DNA from: Maricaulis parjimensis
GTDB taxonomy: Bacteria > Pseudomonadota > Alphaproteobacteria > Caulobacterales > Maricaulaceae
Assembly (NCBI RefSeq): GCF_016817355.1
Contig: NZ_JADOTT010000005.1
Coordinates: forward strand, 62,001 to 126,000
Reading direction: 5' to 3'
DNA length: 64,000 bases
Of the stretch, positions 54,767-63,687 are shown piece after piece; position 1 is the stretch's first letter, and each line of letters begins with the position of its first letter. The translations under genes and the position numbers were made by a program. The notes beneath the pieces are model-generated. The model ran no database searches. It was given only the letters and a program-made list of their open reading frames with translations, and was not told the DNA's origin.

Positions 54767-55320
54767 GTGCCGGACAGACCCGGCATGGGGGCATCTCCCA
54801 GGCTTTGCACCAGGCGTTCGGAGAAGTGGGCGAAGGCCGTTCTCGTATCCGTCCAGACACCGGAGTCACCATCATTCGACGCGTCCGGATCGTGCCAGCT
54901 GAACGTATAGCGGGCGATCACTTCACCGCTTTCATCGACCAGCTCTGCCGTCAGATCAGCGCCGCCCGGCGTATGACTGGCATAGCTCAGATTGGGCATG
55001 CGCTGCAGCTGGGTCAGGGTTGGCCGGTTTGGCACGACATCGATCAGCGTGACGTTCAGCACGGTCGCCTGCAGGGCGATGCCATGCCAGTCGGTGGAAA
55101 TCAGGGCCGCCTCCAGGTCTTCGCGGAGATAGCCGGCCAGTCGCGTCAATTCGCTTTCGCCCAGAAGGGCGGCCTTCTGGCGTAATTCATCGGAATATCC
55201 GATCCGGCCGATCTCGATCGATCCGGGTGCCAGGCTCTCATAGCGGGCGTCGAAAGCTTCCTGCGAGAGGGCCTGGGATGACAGTGTCAGTCCCATCAGG
55301 ACAACGGCGAGAATGCGCAT
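54763..55320 (-). CDS. Secreted protein, paralogue A of a tandem pair
   Basis: The 185-residue product has a signal peptide (MRILAVVLMGLTLSSQALS) and a mature domain with the motifs VLNVTLIDVVPNRPTLTQLQ, GGADLTAELVDESGEV and VWTDTRTAFAHFSERLVQSL. These recur in the next gene (55473-55973), so the two are tandem duplicates. The pattern vaguely resembles DUF3313-type lipoproteins, but no family is certain. It overlaps the end of queE by 4 bp on the opposite strand. Confidence 0.65.
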   Translation of the reverse strand: MRILAVVLMGLTLSSQALSQEAFDARYESLAPGSIEIGRIGYSDELRQKAALLGESELTRLAGYLREDLEAALISTDWHGIALQATVLNVTLIDVVPNRPTLTQLQRMPNLSYASHTPGGADLTAELVDESGEVIARYTFSWHDPDASNDGDSGVWTDTRTAFAHFSERLVQSLGDAPMPGLSGT

Positions 55321-55417
55321 CTTGCACTCCTCCTATCCGCGTCCCCCTTTATGGTCGGAATCCTAGCACGCGGCGGCAGGCCCGTGGAGCGAAGCTTGTT
55401 GTGCACTGCGCAAGAAA

Positions 55418-55447
55418 AACGGGGCGTTCCGTCTGGAAACGCCCCGT
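55418..55447 (-). terminator. Rho-independent terminator for paralogue B
   Basis: AACGGGGCGTTcc-gtct-ggAAACGCCCCGTT pairs over 12-13 bp with one bulge. On the minus strand it is followed by a T-rich run (TTTTTC). It lies 26 bp after the paralogue B stop. Confidence 0.85.
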
Positions 55448-55472
55448 TCTTCAATCACTTGTCCGTCGGAAA

Positions 55473-55973
55473 TCAGGAGCCGGAAGCGTCCCGCTCCTCG
55501 ATGCTTTCCCCGATATCATCGGCGAAGCGGCGGATCGTCCGGCGGGCATCCGTCCAGGTCGAATAACCGATCACGTCGCGGATATTATGGGTGCGCCAGG
55601 AATAGGCATAGCTCTCCAGCTCGACCCCATTGGCGTCCAGCAGATGGGCTTCCAGGCTGGCACCGCCGATCGAGACGGAGGAATGGTGCAGGCCGCGGCT
55701 GGCGGCTTGTTCCATGGTCGGACGGTTCGGCGTGGCGTCGAGGATGACGACATCCAGGACGAGGCCGTTCTCTCCGAGATGGTCACCCAGCTCCCGCTCG
55801 AGCGCTTCGCGCATTTCGCTGGCCAGATACTCCAGCTCGCGCTGGCCGTACTCGTCGGCCTTCTCCTGCAGCGCCTCGCCGAAACGGATCTCGGCAATCG
55901 ATACCGGCTCACCGGCCAGCGTCGGGGCTGTCAGGGCAGCCATGGCAAAAAAGGCAGTGATGGTGCGCTTCAT
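55473..55973 (-). CDS. Secreted protein, paralogue B of a tandem pair
   Basis: The 166-residue product has a signal peptide (to about 19, TLAGEP) and the same motif order as paralogue A: VLDVVILDATPNRPTMEQAA, GGASLEAHLLDANGVELESY, and TWTDARRTIRRFADDIGESI. Overall length is similar, and the shared positions include PNRPT, GGA, W-TD-R. It uses the ATG at 55973, which gives a proper signal peptide. Function unknown. Confidence 0.65.
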   Translation of the reverse strand: MKRTITAFFAMAALTAPTLAGEPVSIAEIRFGEALQEKADEYGQRELEYLASEMREALERELGDHLGENGLVLDVVILDATPNRPTMEQAASRGLHHSSVSIGGASLEAHLLDANGVELESYAYSWRTHNIRDVIGYSTWTDARRTIRRFADDIGESIEERDASGS

Positions 55974-56074
55974 GTGCGCCTCCTTGTCGTCTGCAACCCG
56001 TCCCTCGAGGGGCAGGTTAACAGAGCCGGGCATGGAGGTGAAATGAAAGCCTGGAAAGGATCGGTTCGCGCGAC

Positions 56075-56260
56075 CTAGCGGTCGTCGTCATCATCCCCGT
56101 CCGGGATCACGACATCGACGGCCTTGCCGGCCACGCCGACGGCCGCACCGGCCGTCCCGATCGCGACATCGGCCGCCAGTGCGGTTGCCCCGACGACAAG
56201 ACAGCCCTGCAGGAGCGGGGCGAGAAGGCAAACAAGGACAAGGCCGCGGACAGCGCGCAT
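56075..56260 (-). CDS. Small lipoprotein, 61 aa
   Basis: The product starts MRAVRGLVLVCLLAPLLQGC with a lipobox LLQGC (Cys20), then an Ala/Gly/Val-rich short mature part and an acidic end (DGDDDDDR). This is typical of small outer-membrane-anchored lipoproteins. No family was recognised. Confidence 0.6.
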   Translation of the reverse strand: MRAVRGLVLVCLLAPLLQGCLVVGATALAADVAIGTAGAAVGVAGKAVDVVIPDGDDDDDR

Positions 56261-56339
56261 GATCGGTCTCCGGTCAGATCAGCGTCCGGTGTGCCATGCA
56301 CCGGGTTTCCGCAAGGTGAAAACAGTCTGACGCGTGGCT

Positions 56340-58400
56340 CTACCGTCCCTCGCGCCACCAGCCCAGGCCCAGCAGGAAGGCCAGGACCAGCACGACCGGC
56401 AAGCCCGGCAGGAGCGGGATACGGGTGGAGGTCCGCACGATATAGCGCTCGTTTCGGGTCAGGCCGAGCCAGTTGCGGCCGGCCTGGTCGGCACCCGCCC
56501 GCGTACGGCGCAGGTTTGGCAGATTGGCGTCGGCGCCATCGCCCACGGCAAAGCTTCCGCCCAGCCCGGCGGCCACGAAGGGTTCCAGAAGATCGCGGGT
56601 CGGTCGCAGATCGGCATATTCCGCCGGATTGATCGGACCGAGGGCGGCCACAGTGGTCAGCTGGCCGGAGCGCAGGCGGACCAGGCCGGAGCCTTCCGCC
56701 GACAGGCGCGTCTCATAGCGGCCATTGCCGATCTCCGCCATCGTCGCCGTGTCGGTCCGGCCATCGGGCCAGGTGATCTCCAGCGGCGGGGCTTGGTCGG
56801 CCAGGGTGACCCGGTCGACATGCAGCTCGCCATCCGTGGCAAAGGCGGTGAGGCGTTCCTCATCCAGTTCCGGTTCGCGCATCAGCCAGTGGGCGACCCG
56901 GCGGAACATTTCCGCATAGGGACCGCCGCCTTCGAAGCCGCGCGCCCAGAGCCAGGTCTGGTCACTCATCACGATCGCGGCGCGGCCCTCGCCAGAGCGC
57001 TGCACAACGAGGAGCGGATCCCCGTCCGGGGTTTCCAGCAGGGTTTCCCCGCCCAGCGCCGTGCCATGGATGTGGCGCAGCCAGCGGCCCCATTGCGGCG
57101 TCTCGGCACCACCATCCAGACCGGCGGTCACCGGGTGGCGCATGCCGGTATCGGTGGTTTCCGGCGTGAAGCCGTTCTCGGTTATATAGCCCGTCGGACG
57201 CACCGGCAGCACAGCCGCCAGCGGCGTGCGGTAAAGGCTCGGCGCACCGGCAAAGGGCGGACCCGCCGTCACCAGCAGCGCCCCACCATTTTCCACATAG
57301 CGAGCGATATAGTCGAAATAGAGTGGCGGCATGATATTGCGCCGGCGATAGCGGTCGAAAATGACCAGATCGAACTCGCTCAGACGCTCCACGAAGAGTT
57401 CCTGGACCGGGAAACCGATCAGGGCCAGCTCTTCCACCGGGGTGGCGTCCCGCCGGTCTGGCGGCCGCAGGATGGTGAAGTGGACGAGATCGACGGACGG
57501 GTCGGACTTCAAGAGGTCGCGCCAGGCGCGGGCCCCATTGTGCGGCTCGCCGGTAACCAGAAGGACACGCAGACGGTCACGCACACCATTCACCGAGACC
57601 GCGGCCCGGTTATTGATCAGGGAAAGCTCCTGCGGTCCGGCTTCCACCTCGGCTTCGATGACATTCTGGCCGCGGCGTTCCACAGGCACTTCCACACGGG
57701 TGGAGCGGCCGATCGGGATGCGGTGGGTCTGCGGATCGCCGCCTTCAAAACGGAAGGACACCATGGCCGTGCCCTGCATCGACTCATCCTCGACGCGGAT
57801 CACGAACTGCACCGTATTGCCGACAATCCCGTAGCGCGGGGCTTCCTCGATCACCAGGCGGCGGTCTCCGGCAGAGACATCCCCCGTCATGACATGGTGG
57901 AAGGGCGCGTCCAGATTGATGGCGTCCGGACTGGACGGCGCATCATGGATCTGGCCGTCCGTCACGGCGACCACACCGGCAATCCGGTCCGGCGGCGCAC
58001 TGGCCAGCGCGGCATTGATCCCGTCGAACAGCATCGTGCCATCGGCGCTCTCGGAGGCTTCCACCTCGATCAGGTCGAGCAGCGGATCGCTCTCGGCTTC
58101 CCGGCGCAGGGCTTCGGCCATCGCCTCGGCGGCTTCATTGCGGCCGCCCACATTCATCGAGGCGGAGCGGTCGGTCACCAGGATGGCGACATCGGCCAGC
58201 GGATCGCGTTCCTCTTCCACCAGCGAGGGATTGGCCAGGACCAGCGTGATGCCGGCAATGGCCAGGCTGCGCCAGATCCAGCCGGACAGGCGCTGCAGAG
58301 CACCGGCCAGCGTCGCCAGCAGGGCAAACCCGGCCAGGCCGGCAATCACCGTCCAGGGCAGGAGCGGCGCAAAATCGAGAGCTGTCACACTCGCACTCAT
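56340..58400 (-). CDS. Membrane protein with VWA-like and amidotransferase-like domains
   Basis: The 686-residue product has two N-terminal membrane helices, a segment resembling a von Willebrand A domain (VAILVTDRSASM, with the DxSxS motif; about 70-190), a CARDB/Ig-like region, and a glutamine-amidotransferase-like domain (about 265-480, LRVLLVTGEPHNGARAWRDL, FDYIARYVENGGALLVT), and a C-terminal membrane helix. The amidotransferase-like part lacks an obvious nucleophilic Cys. It overlaps the DUF4159 gene by 4 bp and belongs to the MoxR-DUF58 operon. Confidence 0.75.
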   Translation of the reverse strand: MSASVTALDFAPLLPWTVIAGLAGFALLATLAGALQRLSGWIWRSLAIAGITLVLANPSLVEEERDPLADVAILVTDRSASMNVGGRNEAAEAMAEALRREAESDPLLDLIEVEASESADGTMLFDGINAALASAPPDRIAGVVAVTDGQIHDAPSSPDAINLDAPFHHVMTGDVSAGDRRLVIEEAPRYGIVGNTVQFVIRVEDESMQGTAMVSFRFEGGDPQTHRIPIGRSTRVEVPVERRGQNVIEAEVEAGPQELSLINNRAAVSVNGVRDRLRVLLVTGEPHNGARAWRDLLKSDPSVDLVHFTILRPPDRRDATPVEELALIGFPVQELFVERLSEFDLVIFDRYRRRNIMPPLYFDYIARYVENGGALLVTAGPPFAGAPSLYRTPLAAVLPVRPTGYITENGFTPETTDTGMRHPVTAGLDGGAETPQWGRWLRHIHGTALGGETLLETPDGDPLLVVQRSGEGRAAIVMSDQTWLWARGFEGGGPYAEMFRRVAHWLMREPELDEERLTAFATDGELHVDRVTLADQAPPLEITWPDGRTDTATMAEIGNGRYETRLSAEGSGLVRLRSGQLTTVAALGPINPAEYADLRPTRDLLEPFVAAGLGGSFAVGDGADANLPNLRRTRAGADQAGRNWLGLTRNERYIVRTSTRIPLLPGLPVVLVLAFLLGLGWWREGR

Positions 58401-61123
58401 TGGCCCAGCCTCTCGAGAATGTCGGGAACATGGACCTGGTCGGCCTTGTAATTGCCGGTCAGCGCGTACATCGCGATGTTCACGCCGAAGCGCACAGCCA
58501 TTTCGCGCTGGCGTTCGCCGCCCTCAACGGGCGCCATGGCCTCACCGCGATCACCCTGGGCCCAGGCCGAAGCCCAGTCATGCGCACCGATGATCACGCC
58601 GGACGTGCCATCGCGCGAAGCCCCGTTGGGATTGGCTTCCACCCAGACCGGGCTGCCGGAATAGCGGCCCGGGAATTCCTGCAGCAGATAGAAGGCACGC
58701 GTCAGGACATGATCCGGCGGGATCTGCGCCAGCGGCGGCACATCGATGCTTTCCAGCACATTGATCAGGCCAGGATGCGGCGCACCGGCGCGCAGCATGG
58801 CGACATCGGCATCCTGCGTGTCGAACACGATCAGCCCGCCCGATTGCAGATAGGCACTGACGCGTTCCGCGGTTTCCGGGGCCAGGGGCTGGGCGTCCGT
58901 CGCGACCGGCCAGTAGATCAGCGGGAAGAAGAGCAGCGGGTCGGTATCGATATTCACGCCCATGGGCTCGGACGGCTCCATCGCGCTGCGGCGTGTGATC
59001 TCGCGGCTCAGTCCGACCAGGCCGGCCTCGCTACGTTGGTCGAGTGCGGCATCACCGGTGCGCACATAGGCAAAGCGCAGGGCGAGGGCGGCCTCCATGG
59101 CGAAACTGTCATCGCTGGGCGCATCCTGGGCGCGGGCCTGCGGGGCACCGGGCAGGGCGGCCAGGCCCAGCAGTACGGCCGCTGCCGCGCCACCGATCCG
59201 CAAATTGGCCAGGCGTCCGGCCAGCAGAAGCGCTACCAGTACATCCAGCGCCAGCAGGACCAGGGCCGCCGCCAACAGGCTGGCGTCGAAGCGGATCGGG
59301 CGCGGACCATCCAGTCCGGCAAAGACCGCACCGGGCAGATCGCGGGGCAGGGCCTCCACGCGTGTATCATCCTGGATGACATTGAGAGCCGAGGAGGCTG
59401 GTCCCAGCCGGTAGAGGCCGGGCGGGGTCGCCGGGCTCGGACGGGTATTCGCCAGGGCGTCCGCCGGAACCGGACGGGCTGAGGCGGGGGCGTTGGCCAG
59501 CTGGCCCTGCGCATCCAGCGCACGATCCAGCACCCAGGCACCATTGGCCGGCGTGGCCGCAGAACTGCCCTGGGCCAGCCCCATCAGGCGCTGCATCATG
59601 CGCGGGAAAAGACCGGTCAGTGGCAGATCGGACCATTCCGGGCTCGCTGTGACGTGGAAGAGCACGATCCAGCCGCGGGCCCGGCGTTCAGCCGTCACCA
59701 GCGGAGTTCCGTCTTCCAGCCGCGCCCAGACCTTGTCCGGTGTCGCCGAACCCGGCTGAGCCAGGACCTGGCGGTCCACGGTCGCAGACCGGTCCACCGG
59801 CAGTCCGGAGAAGGGCGAACCGGCCGGGAAGTCGGCCAGGTTCTGCGGCTCTTCCCAATTCAGCGCACCACCGAACAGGCGTCCGCCCTCACGCAGTTCA
59901 ACCGGCAGGAGATCATCACCCCGTGCGGCCAGACGCGGGCCGGCAAAACGGATCAGCACACCGCCTTCATTCACGAAAGTCTCGATACGCTCATCATCAG
60001 AGCGCGCCTCGTCTGTCATGATCAGGATGGAAGGCTCGGCGGCCAGCAGGTCGTCGAGATGACCGCGGATCAGCTCGGCCCGGTCGGTGAGGGCACTCTG
60101 GATATAGTGCAGATCGGACAGGAGGGGCTGGCCATCGCGGGCGGTCAGTTCAATCAGGCCGACGCGCGGACGCTGCCAGCTATCGCCCAGCAGGTGCACG
60201 GCGGCGGCCGACGCGCTGCCATCCAGGCGCAGGCTGGCAATCCGGTTGCGCAGGTCCAGCGGCAGGGAAATATTCGCCGTTGCCGAGCCCGACCCGGCCT
60301 CAATGGTCACATCGCGGCGTGCCAGGGCGCGGCCATCACTGCCGATGGCCGTAATGCCCACGGTCCGCGGCAGATCGGTCGGCGCGCGGCGCACATCCAC
60401 CGTGAAACCGTCAGCCGAGGTTTCCGGCGGAGCAATCGCCAGGGCCGCGCGTCCGCTATCGGGTTCCAGCACCCGCAGATCGCCCAATTGCGACAAGGTG
60501 CGCGCCAGGCGGGCATCATCCGGCGAGGCCAGACCATCGCTCAGCCAGGTCACGGCCAGCTCGCCGTCCAGCTCGCCATTCTCGCGGGCGGCCATGACAC
60601 GATCAGCCAGATTGTCCCGATCTGCCGGCCAGGATTGCGGCTCGGCGGTTTCCAGGATGCGGCGCGCCGTGTCGGCATCGGCCAGGCGCAGGGTCGGGTG
60701 GGCCTGACCGGTCTCGGCTGTCGTGGCCAGGGCCACCGGCCGGCCTTCGCGGTCGGCTTCATCGATCAGGCGGTTCGCTTCGCGCTGGAGATCACTCCAG
60801 GCAGCCGCACTGCCCCAGCCATTATCCAGCACGATCAGCGCCGGACGCGTCTCATTCTCTACGCTCGGCGGAGTCCAGACCGGACGGGCCAGGGCGATAA
60901 TGATCAGCGCGGCGATCAGCAGGCGGAACAGGATCAGCCACCAGGGCGCGTGCTGCGGGGTTTCCGCATCATCCGGAGCGCCCAGCAGGAGGCGCAGCGG
61001 CGGGAAGATCGCGCGGCGCGGGGCGGGCGGTGTGGCACGCAGCAGGAACCAGAGTGCCGGCAGGGCCAGCAATCCGGCCAGGGCCAGCGGAGCGGCGAAG
61101 GAGAGAGGGCCGAGCGCAAACAT
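58397..61123 (-). CDS. BatA-N plus DUF4159 membrane protein
   Basis: The 908-residue product starts with the BatA N-terminal helix region (FAAPLALAGLLALPALWFLL, then PPLRLL), has a long periplasmic middle with a VWA-like DNGWGSA segment and an amidotransferase-like ILIMTDEARSDDERI region, and a C-terminal DUF4159 domain (about 700-900, TDPLLFFPLIYWPV, GLIVFDTQDAD). These proteins are linked to MoxR AAA+ ATPases and DUF58 proteins. The exact role is not known. Confidence 0.85.
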   Translation of the reverse strand: MFALGPLSFAAPLALAGLLALPALWFLLRATPPAPRRAIFPPLRLLLGAPDDAETPQHAPWWLILFRLLIAALIIIALARPVWTPPSVENETRPALIVLDNGWGSAAAWSDLQREANRLIDEADREGRPVALATTAETGQAHPTLRLADADTARRILETAEPQSWPADRDNLADRVMAARENGELDGELAVTWLSDGLASPDDARLARTLSQLGDLRVLEPDSGRAALAIAPPETSADGFTVDVRRAPTDLPRTVGITAIGSDGRALARRDVTIEAGSGSATANISLPLDLRNRIASLRLDGSASAAAVHLLGDSWQRPRVGLIELTARDGQPLLSDLHYIQSALTDRAELIRGHLDDLLAAEPSILIMTDEARSDDERIETFVNEGGVLIRFAGPRLAARGDDLLPVELREGGRLFGGALNWEEPQNLADFPAGSPFSGLPVDRSATVDRQVLAQPGSATPDKVWARLEDGTPLVTAERRARGWIVLFHVTASPEWSDLPLTGLFPRMMQRLMGLAQGSSAATPANGAWVLDRALDAQGQLANAPASARPVPADALANTRPSPATPPGLYRLGPASSALNVIQDDTRVEALPRDLPGAVFAGLDGPRPIRFDASLLAAALVLLALDVLVALLLAGRLANLRIGGAAAAVLLGLAALPGAPQARAQDAPSDDSFAMEAALALRFAYVRTGDAALDQRSEAGLVGLSREITRRSAMEPSEPMGVNIDTDPLLFFPLIYWPVATDAQPLAPETAERVSAYLQSGGLIVFDTQDADVAMLRAGAPHPGLINVLESIDVPPLAQIPPDHVLTRAFYLLQEFPGRYSGSPVWVEANPNGASRDGTSGVIIGAHDWASAWAQGDRGEAMAPVEGGERQREMAVRFGVNIAMYALTGNYKADQVHVPDILERLGQ

Positions 61124-61128
61124 GCCGG

Positions 61129-62025
61129 TCAGACGTCCTGTGCCAGGGTTCGATAAAGGCTCAGCACGGCGCTGGTGGCCGGCCGGTCCGTCCGGTGGGT
61201 GATCAGCGTCCAGCCGAACTGGCGGGCCAGGGCGGTCAGGCGTTCCCCCTGTTCCTGCCAGCGCGCGCGATAGGCCTTGCGCGCCTCTTCGGCGCGGCCG
61301 AACAGCAGCGTCTCGCCGGACCCCGGGGCTTCAAACCGGGTGCGGCCGGAATAGGGGAAGTCCTCTTCCGCCGGATCGACAATCCGCAGCAGGACACCAT
61401 TGGCTTCCATCGCTGCAAAGCGGGACAGGCGCGCCTGCCAGGTTTCCGGCGGGTCCAGGAAGTCGCTGGCGAGCACGATGCGGGAGAAGCGCGCCACATG
61501 CGGGGCTTCCACGGAACTTGCAGCGCCAGGTCCGGTGACCAGGCGGCGCGAGACGCGTTCCAGGCCGAGTGCGCCGGTACGGGCAATCGCGCTTTCGCCG
61601 AGTACGGACACGCGCTCTCCGCCCTGGGTCAGCAGGGCTGCGACAGCGATCAGGCAGACCGCGGCGCGATCCGCCTTGCTGGCCAGATTGCGGCTGGAGG
61701 CAAATTGCATGGAGGGCGAGCCATCGCGCCAGAGGGAAACCGTATTGGCAGCTTCCCATTCATTTTGACGCACAAAGAGTTGGTCGGTCTTGGCGGATTG
61801 ACGCCAGTCGACCGCGGCACGGCCGTCTTCGGGACGGTGATGGCGATATTGCCAGAAGGTCTCACCGATACCGGAGCGCCGGCGGCCATGCACACCTTGG
61901 GCGACGGTCGCGGCAATGCGATCCGCCTCCGCGAGCAGGGAGGGCAGGCGTGCCGCGGCATCCTCGCCCTCATGGCGAAGTGCAACGACCCGGGCCTCGG
62001 TATGACGATCCGTGCCCTGGGACAT
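61129..62025 (-). CDS. DUF58 domain protein
   Basis: The 298-residue product has the DUF58 core (RRSGIGETFWQYRHHRPEDG, then AAVDWRQSAKTDQLFVRQNE), followed by a VWA-like C-terminal part (RIVLASDFLDPPETW). DUF58 proteins are usual partners of MoxR ATPases. It lies 3 bp after the MoxR gene and 5 bp before the DUF4159 gene. Confidence 0.9.
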   Translation of the reverse strand: MSQGTDRHTEARVVALRHEGEDAAARLPSLLAEADRIAATVAQGVHGRRRSGIGETFWQYRHHRPEDGRAAVDWRQSAKTDQLFVRQNEWEAANTVSLWRDGSPSMQFASSRNLASKADRAAVCLIAVAALLTQGGERVSVLGESAIARTGALGLERVSRRLVTGPGAASSVEAPHVARFSRIVLASDFLDPPETWQARLSRFAAMEANGVLLRIVDPAEEDFPYSGRTRFEAPGSGETLLFGRAEEARKAYRARWQEQGERLTALARQFGWTLITHRTDRPATSAVLSLYRTLAQDV

Positions 62026-62028
62026 GGA

Positions 62029-63027
62029 TCAGGCCGCCCGGTCAGCCAGCGATTTGATCAGGCCTTCCAGCGTGTGTCCGTCGGCGCGTGCGGCGAAGGA
62101 CAGGGCCATGCGGTGTTTCAGGACTGGTTCGGCCAGCGCCGCCACATCCTCGGTGGACGGGGCGAGGCGGCCGCGCAGCAGGGCACGGGCGCGGCAGGCC
62201 AGCATCAGGGCCTGGCCGGCACGCGGGCCGGGACCCCAGGAAACACCTTCGCGCACGGCTTCCACATCCGAATCATCCGGACGCGCCAGGCGTAGCAAGT
62301 CGAGAATGGCATCCAGCACGCGCTCACCGACCGGCATGCGGCGCACCAGGGATTGCAATTTCAGGATTTCGTCCGGGCTGAGCACTTCGACGGCGTCCTG
62401 GCTTTCGGCGCCGGTCGTTGCCATCAAGACGGCGCGTTCGGCGTCGCGCGACGGGTAGGGAATGTCCACGCGCAGCAGGAAACGGTCGAGCTGGGCTTCC
62501 GGCAGCGGATACGTGCCTTCCTGCTCCACCGGGTTCTGGGTGGCCAGGACGTGGAAGGGCTGGGGCAGGTCGTGGCGTTCACCGGCGACGGTGACATGGT
62601 GTTCCTGCATGGCCTGCAGCAGGGCCGCCTGGGTACGCGGGCTGGCGCGGTTGATCTCGTCAGCCATCAGGAGGCGACAGAAGATCGGGCCCGGCAGGAA
62701 GCGGAAATGACGCTTGCCGTCATCGCTTTCCTCGAGGATTTCGGAACCGAGGATATCGGCCGGCATCAGGTCCGGCGTGAACTGGATGCGCTTGGTGTCG
62801 AGGCCGGTCGCGATGGCGATCGTCTGAACCAGGCGGGTCTTGGCCAGGCCCGGCGCGCCGACCAGCAGGGTGTGACCGCCTGCCAGGATGGCCGCGAGGC
62901 ACAATTCGATCTCGTCCTCGAGGCCGAAAATGACGCGTCCAATGGACTCCTTGACCGCTTTCAGTCGCTCGGTTGCGGCATCGGCTTCTGCAATAAGCTC
63001 CGCCCCGGGTTCATTCGTGTCGGTCAT
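62029..63027 (-). CDS. MoxR-type AAA+ ATPase
   Basis: The 332-residue product is a MoxR-family AAA+ ATPase: Walker A GAPGLAKT, Walker B LLMADEINRASPRTQAALLQ, and sensor ATQNPVEQEGTYPLPEAQLDRF. MoxR ATPases act as chaperones that load metal or cofactors, or assemble VWA-domain client proteins. It is the first gene of the minus-strand operon with DUF58, DUF4159 and amidotransferase-like genes. Confidence 0.95.
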   Translation of the reverse strand: MTDTNEPGAELIAEADAATERLKAVKESIGRVIFGLEDEIELCLAAILAGGHTLLVGAPGLAKTRLVQTIAIATGLDTKRIQFTPDLMPADILGSEILEESDDGKRHFRFLPGPIFCRLLMADEINRASPRTQAALLQAMQEHHVTVAGERHDLPQPFHVLATQNPVEQEGTYPLPEAQLDRFLLRVDIPYPSRDAERAVLMATTGAESQDAVEVLSPDEILKLQSLVRRMPVGERVLDAILDLLRLARPDDSDVEAVREGVSWGPGPRAGQALMLACRARALLRGRLAPSTEDVAALAEPVLKHRMALSFAARADGHTLEGLIKSLADRAA

Positions 63028-63111
63028 CGTCCTACATTCCCTTGCGATACAGACATGATCTATAGGCCATAATGCTCAAAACGAGCATGGCGTCGCACAT
63101 GAAAGCTGTCC

Positions 63112-63687
63112 ATGCCTTCCACCGCTACAACACGTGATCCGATGCAGTCCCTGCTCAAGGCCGCCCGCGAAGCGGGGGACGGCCTGCCGCCGGTCGAGCG
63201 CTGGCATCCGGAGTATTGCGGCGAGATGGACATGGTCATCAAGCGCGATGGAACTTGGTGGCATGAAGGCACGCGGATTACACGTGACCGTCTTGTAAGG
63301 CTTTTTTCCACCATCCTGCGCAAGGACGAGGACGGGCAGACCTATCTCGTCACCCCGGTCGAGAAGATCGGCATCACGGTGGAAACCGCGCCTTTCATTG
63401 CCACACGGGTGGATGCGGTCGGTTCCGGACGGGAGCAATCCCTGGTTTTCACGACCAATATGGGGGATCTCGCCGAGGCTGGACCGGAGCATCCGATCGA
63501 TGTGCAATTTGATGCAGAAACCGGCGAACCGACCCCGCTTGTCCGGGTGCGCGGGCGTCTGGATGCGCTGATGGCCCGCCCCGTCTTCTATGAACTTGCC
63601 GAACTGGCCGAGGAGAAGGATGGGGTGATGGGAGTCTGGAGCGGGGGCGAATTCTATCCGCTGGGGGGCGTCGATGGAGACAGCTGA
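63112..63687 (+). CDS. DUF1285 family protein
   Basis: The 191-residue soluble product has the DUF1285 pattern: PPVERWHPEYCGEMDMVIKR, DGTWWHEGTRITRDRLVRLF, ILRKDEDGQTYLVTPVEKIG. Function is unknown; it is common in alphaproteobacteria directly upstream of a CoA-pyrophosphatase Nudix gene, and here its 3' end overlaps that gene by 14 bp. A start at the ATG 63142 is also possible. Confidence 0.9.
   Translation: MPSTATTRDPMQSLLKAAREAGDGLPPVERWHPEYCGEMDMVIKRDGTWWHEGTRITRDRLVRLFSTILRKDEDGQTYLVTPVEKIGITVETAPFIATRVDAVGSGREQSLVFTTNMGDLAEAGPEHPIDVQFDAETGEPTPLVRVRGRLDALMARPVFYELAELAEEKDGVMGVWSGGEFYPLGGVDGDS

Noticed and set aside
56334-58451. A 705-codon plus-strand frame opposite the VWA/amidotransferase-like gene
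   Set aside because: The minus-strand gene has membrane helices and family motifs and couples to its neighbours; the plus frame has neither.
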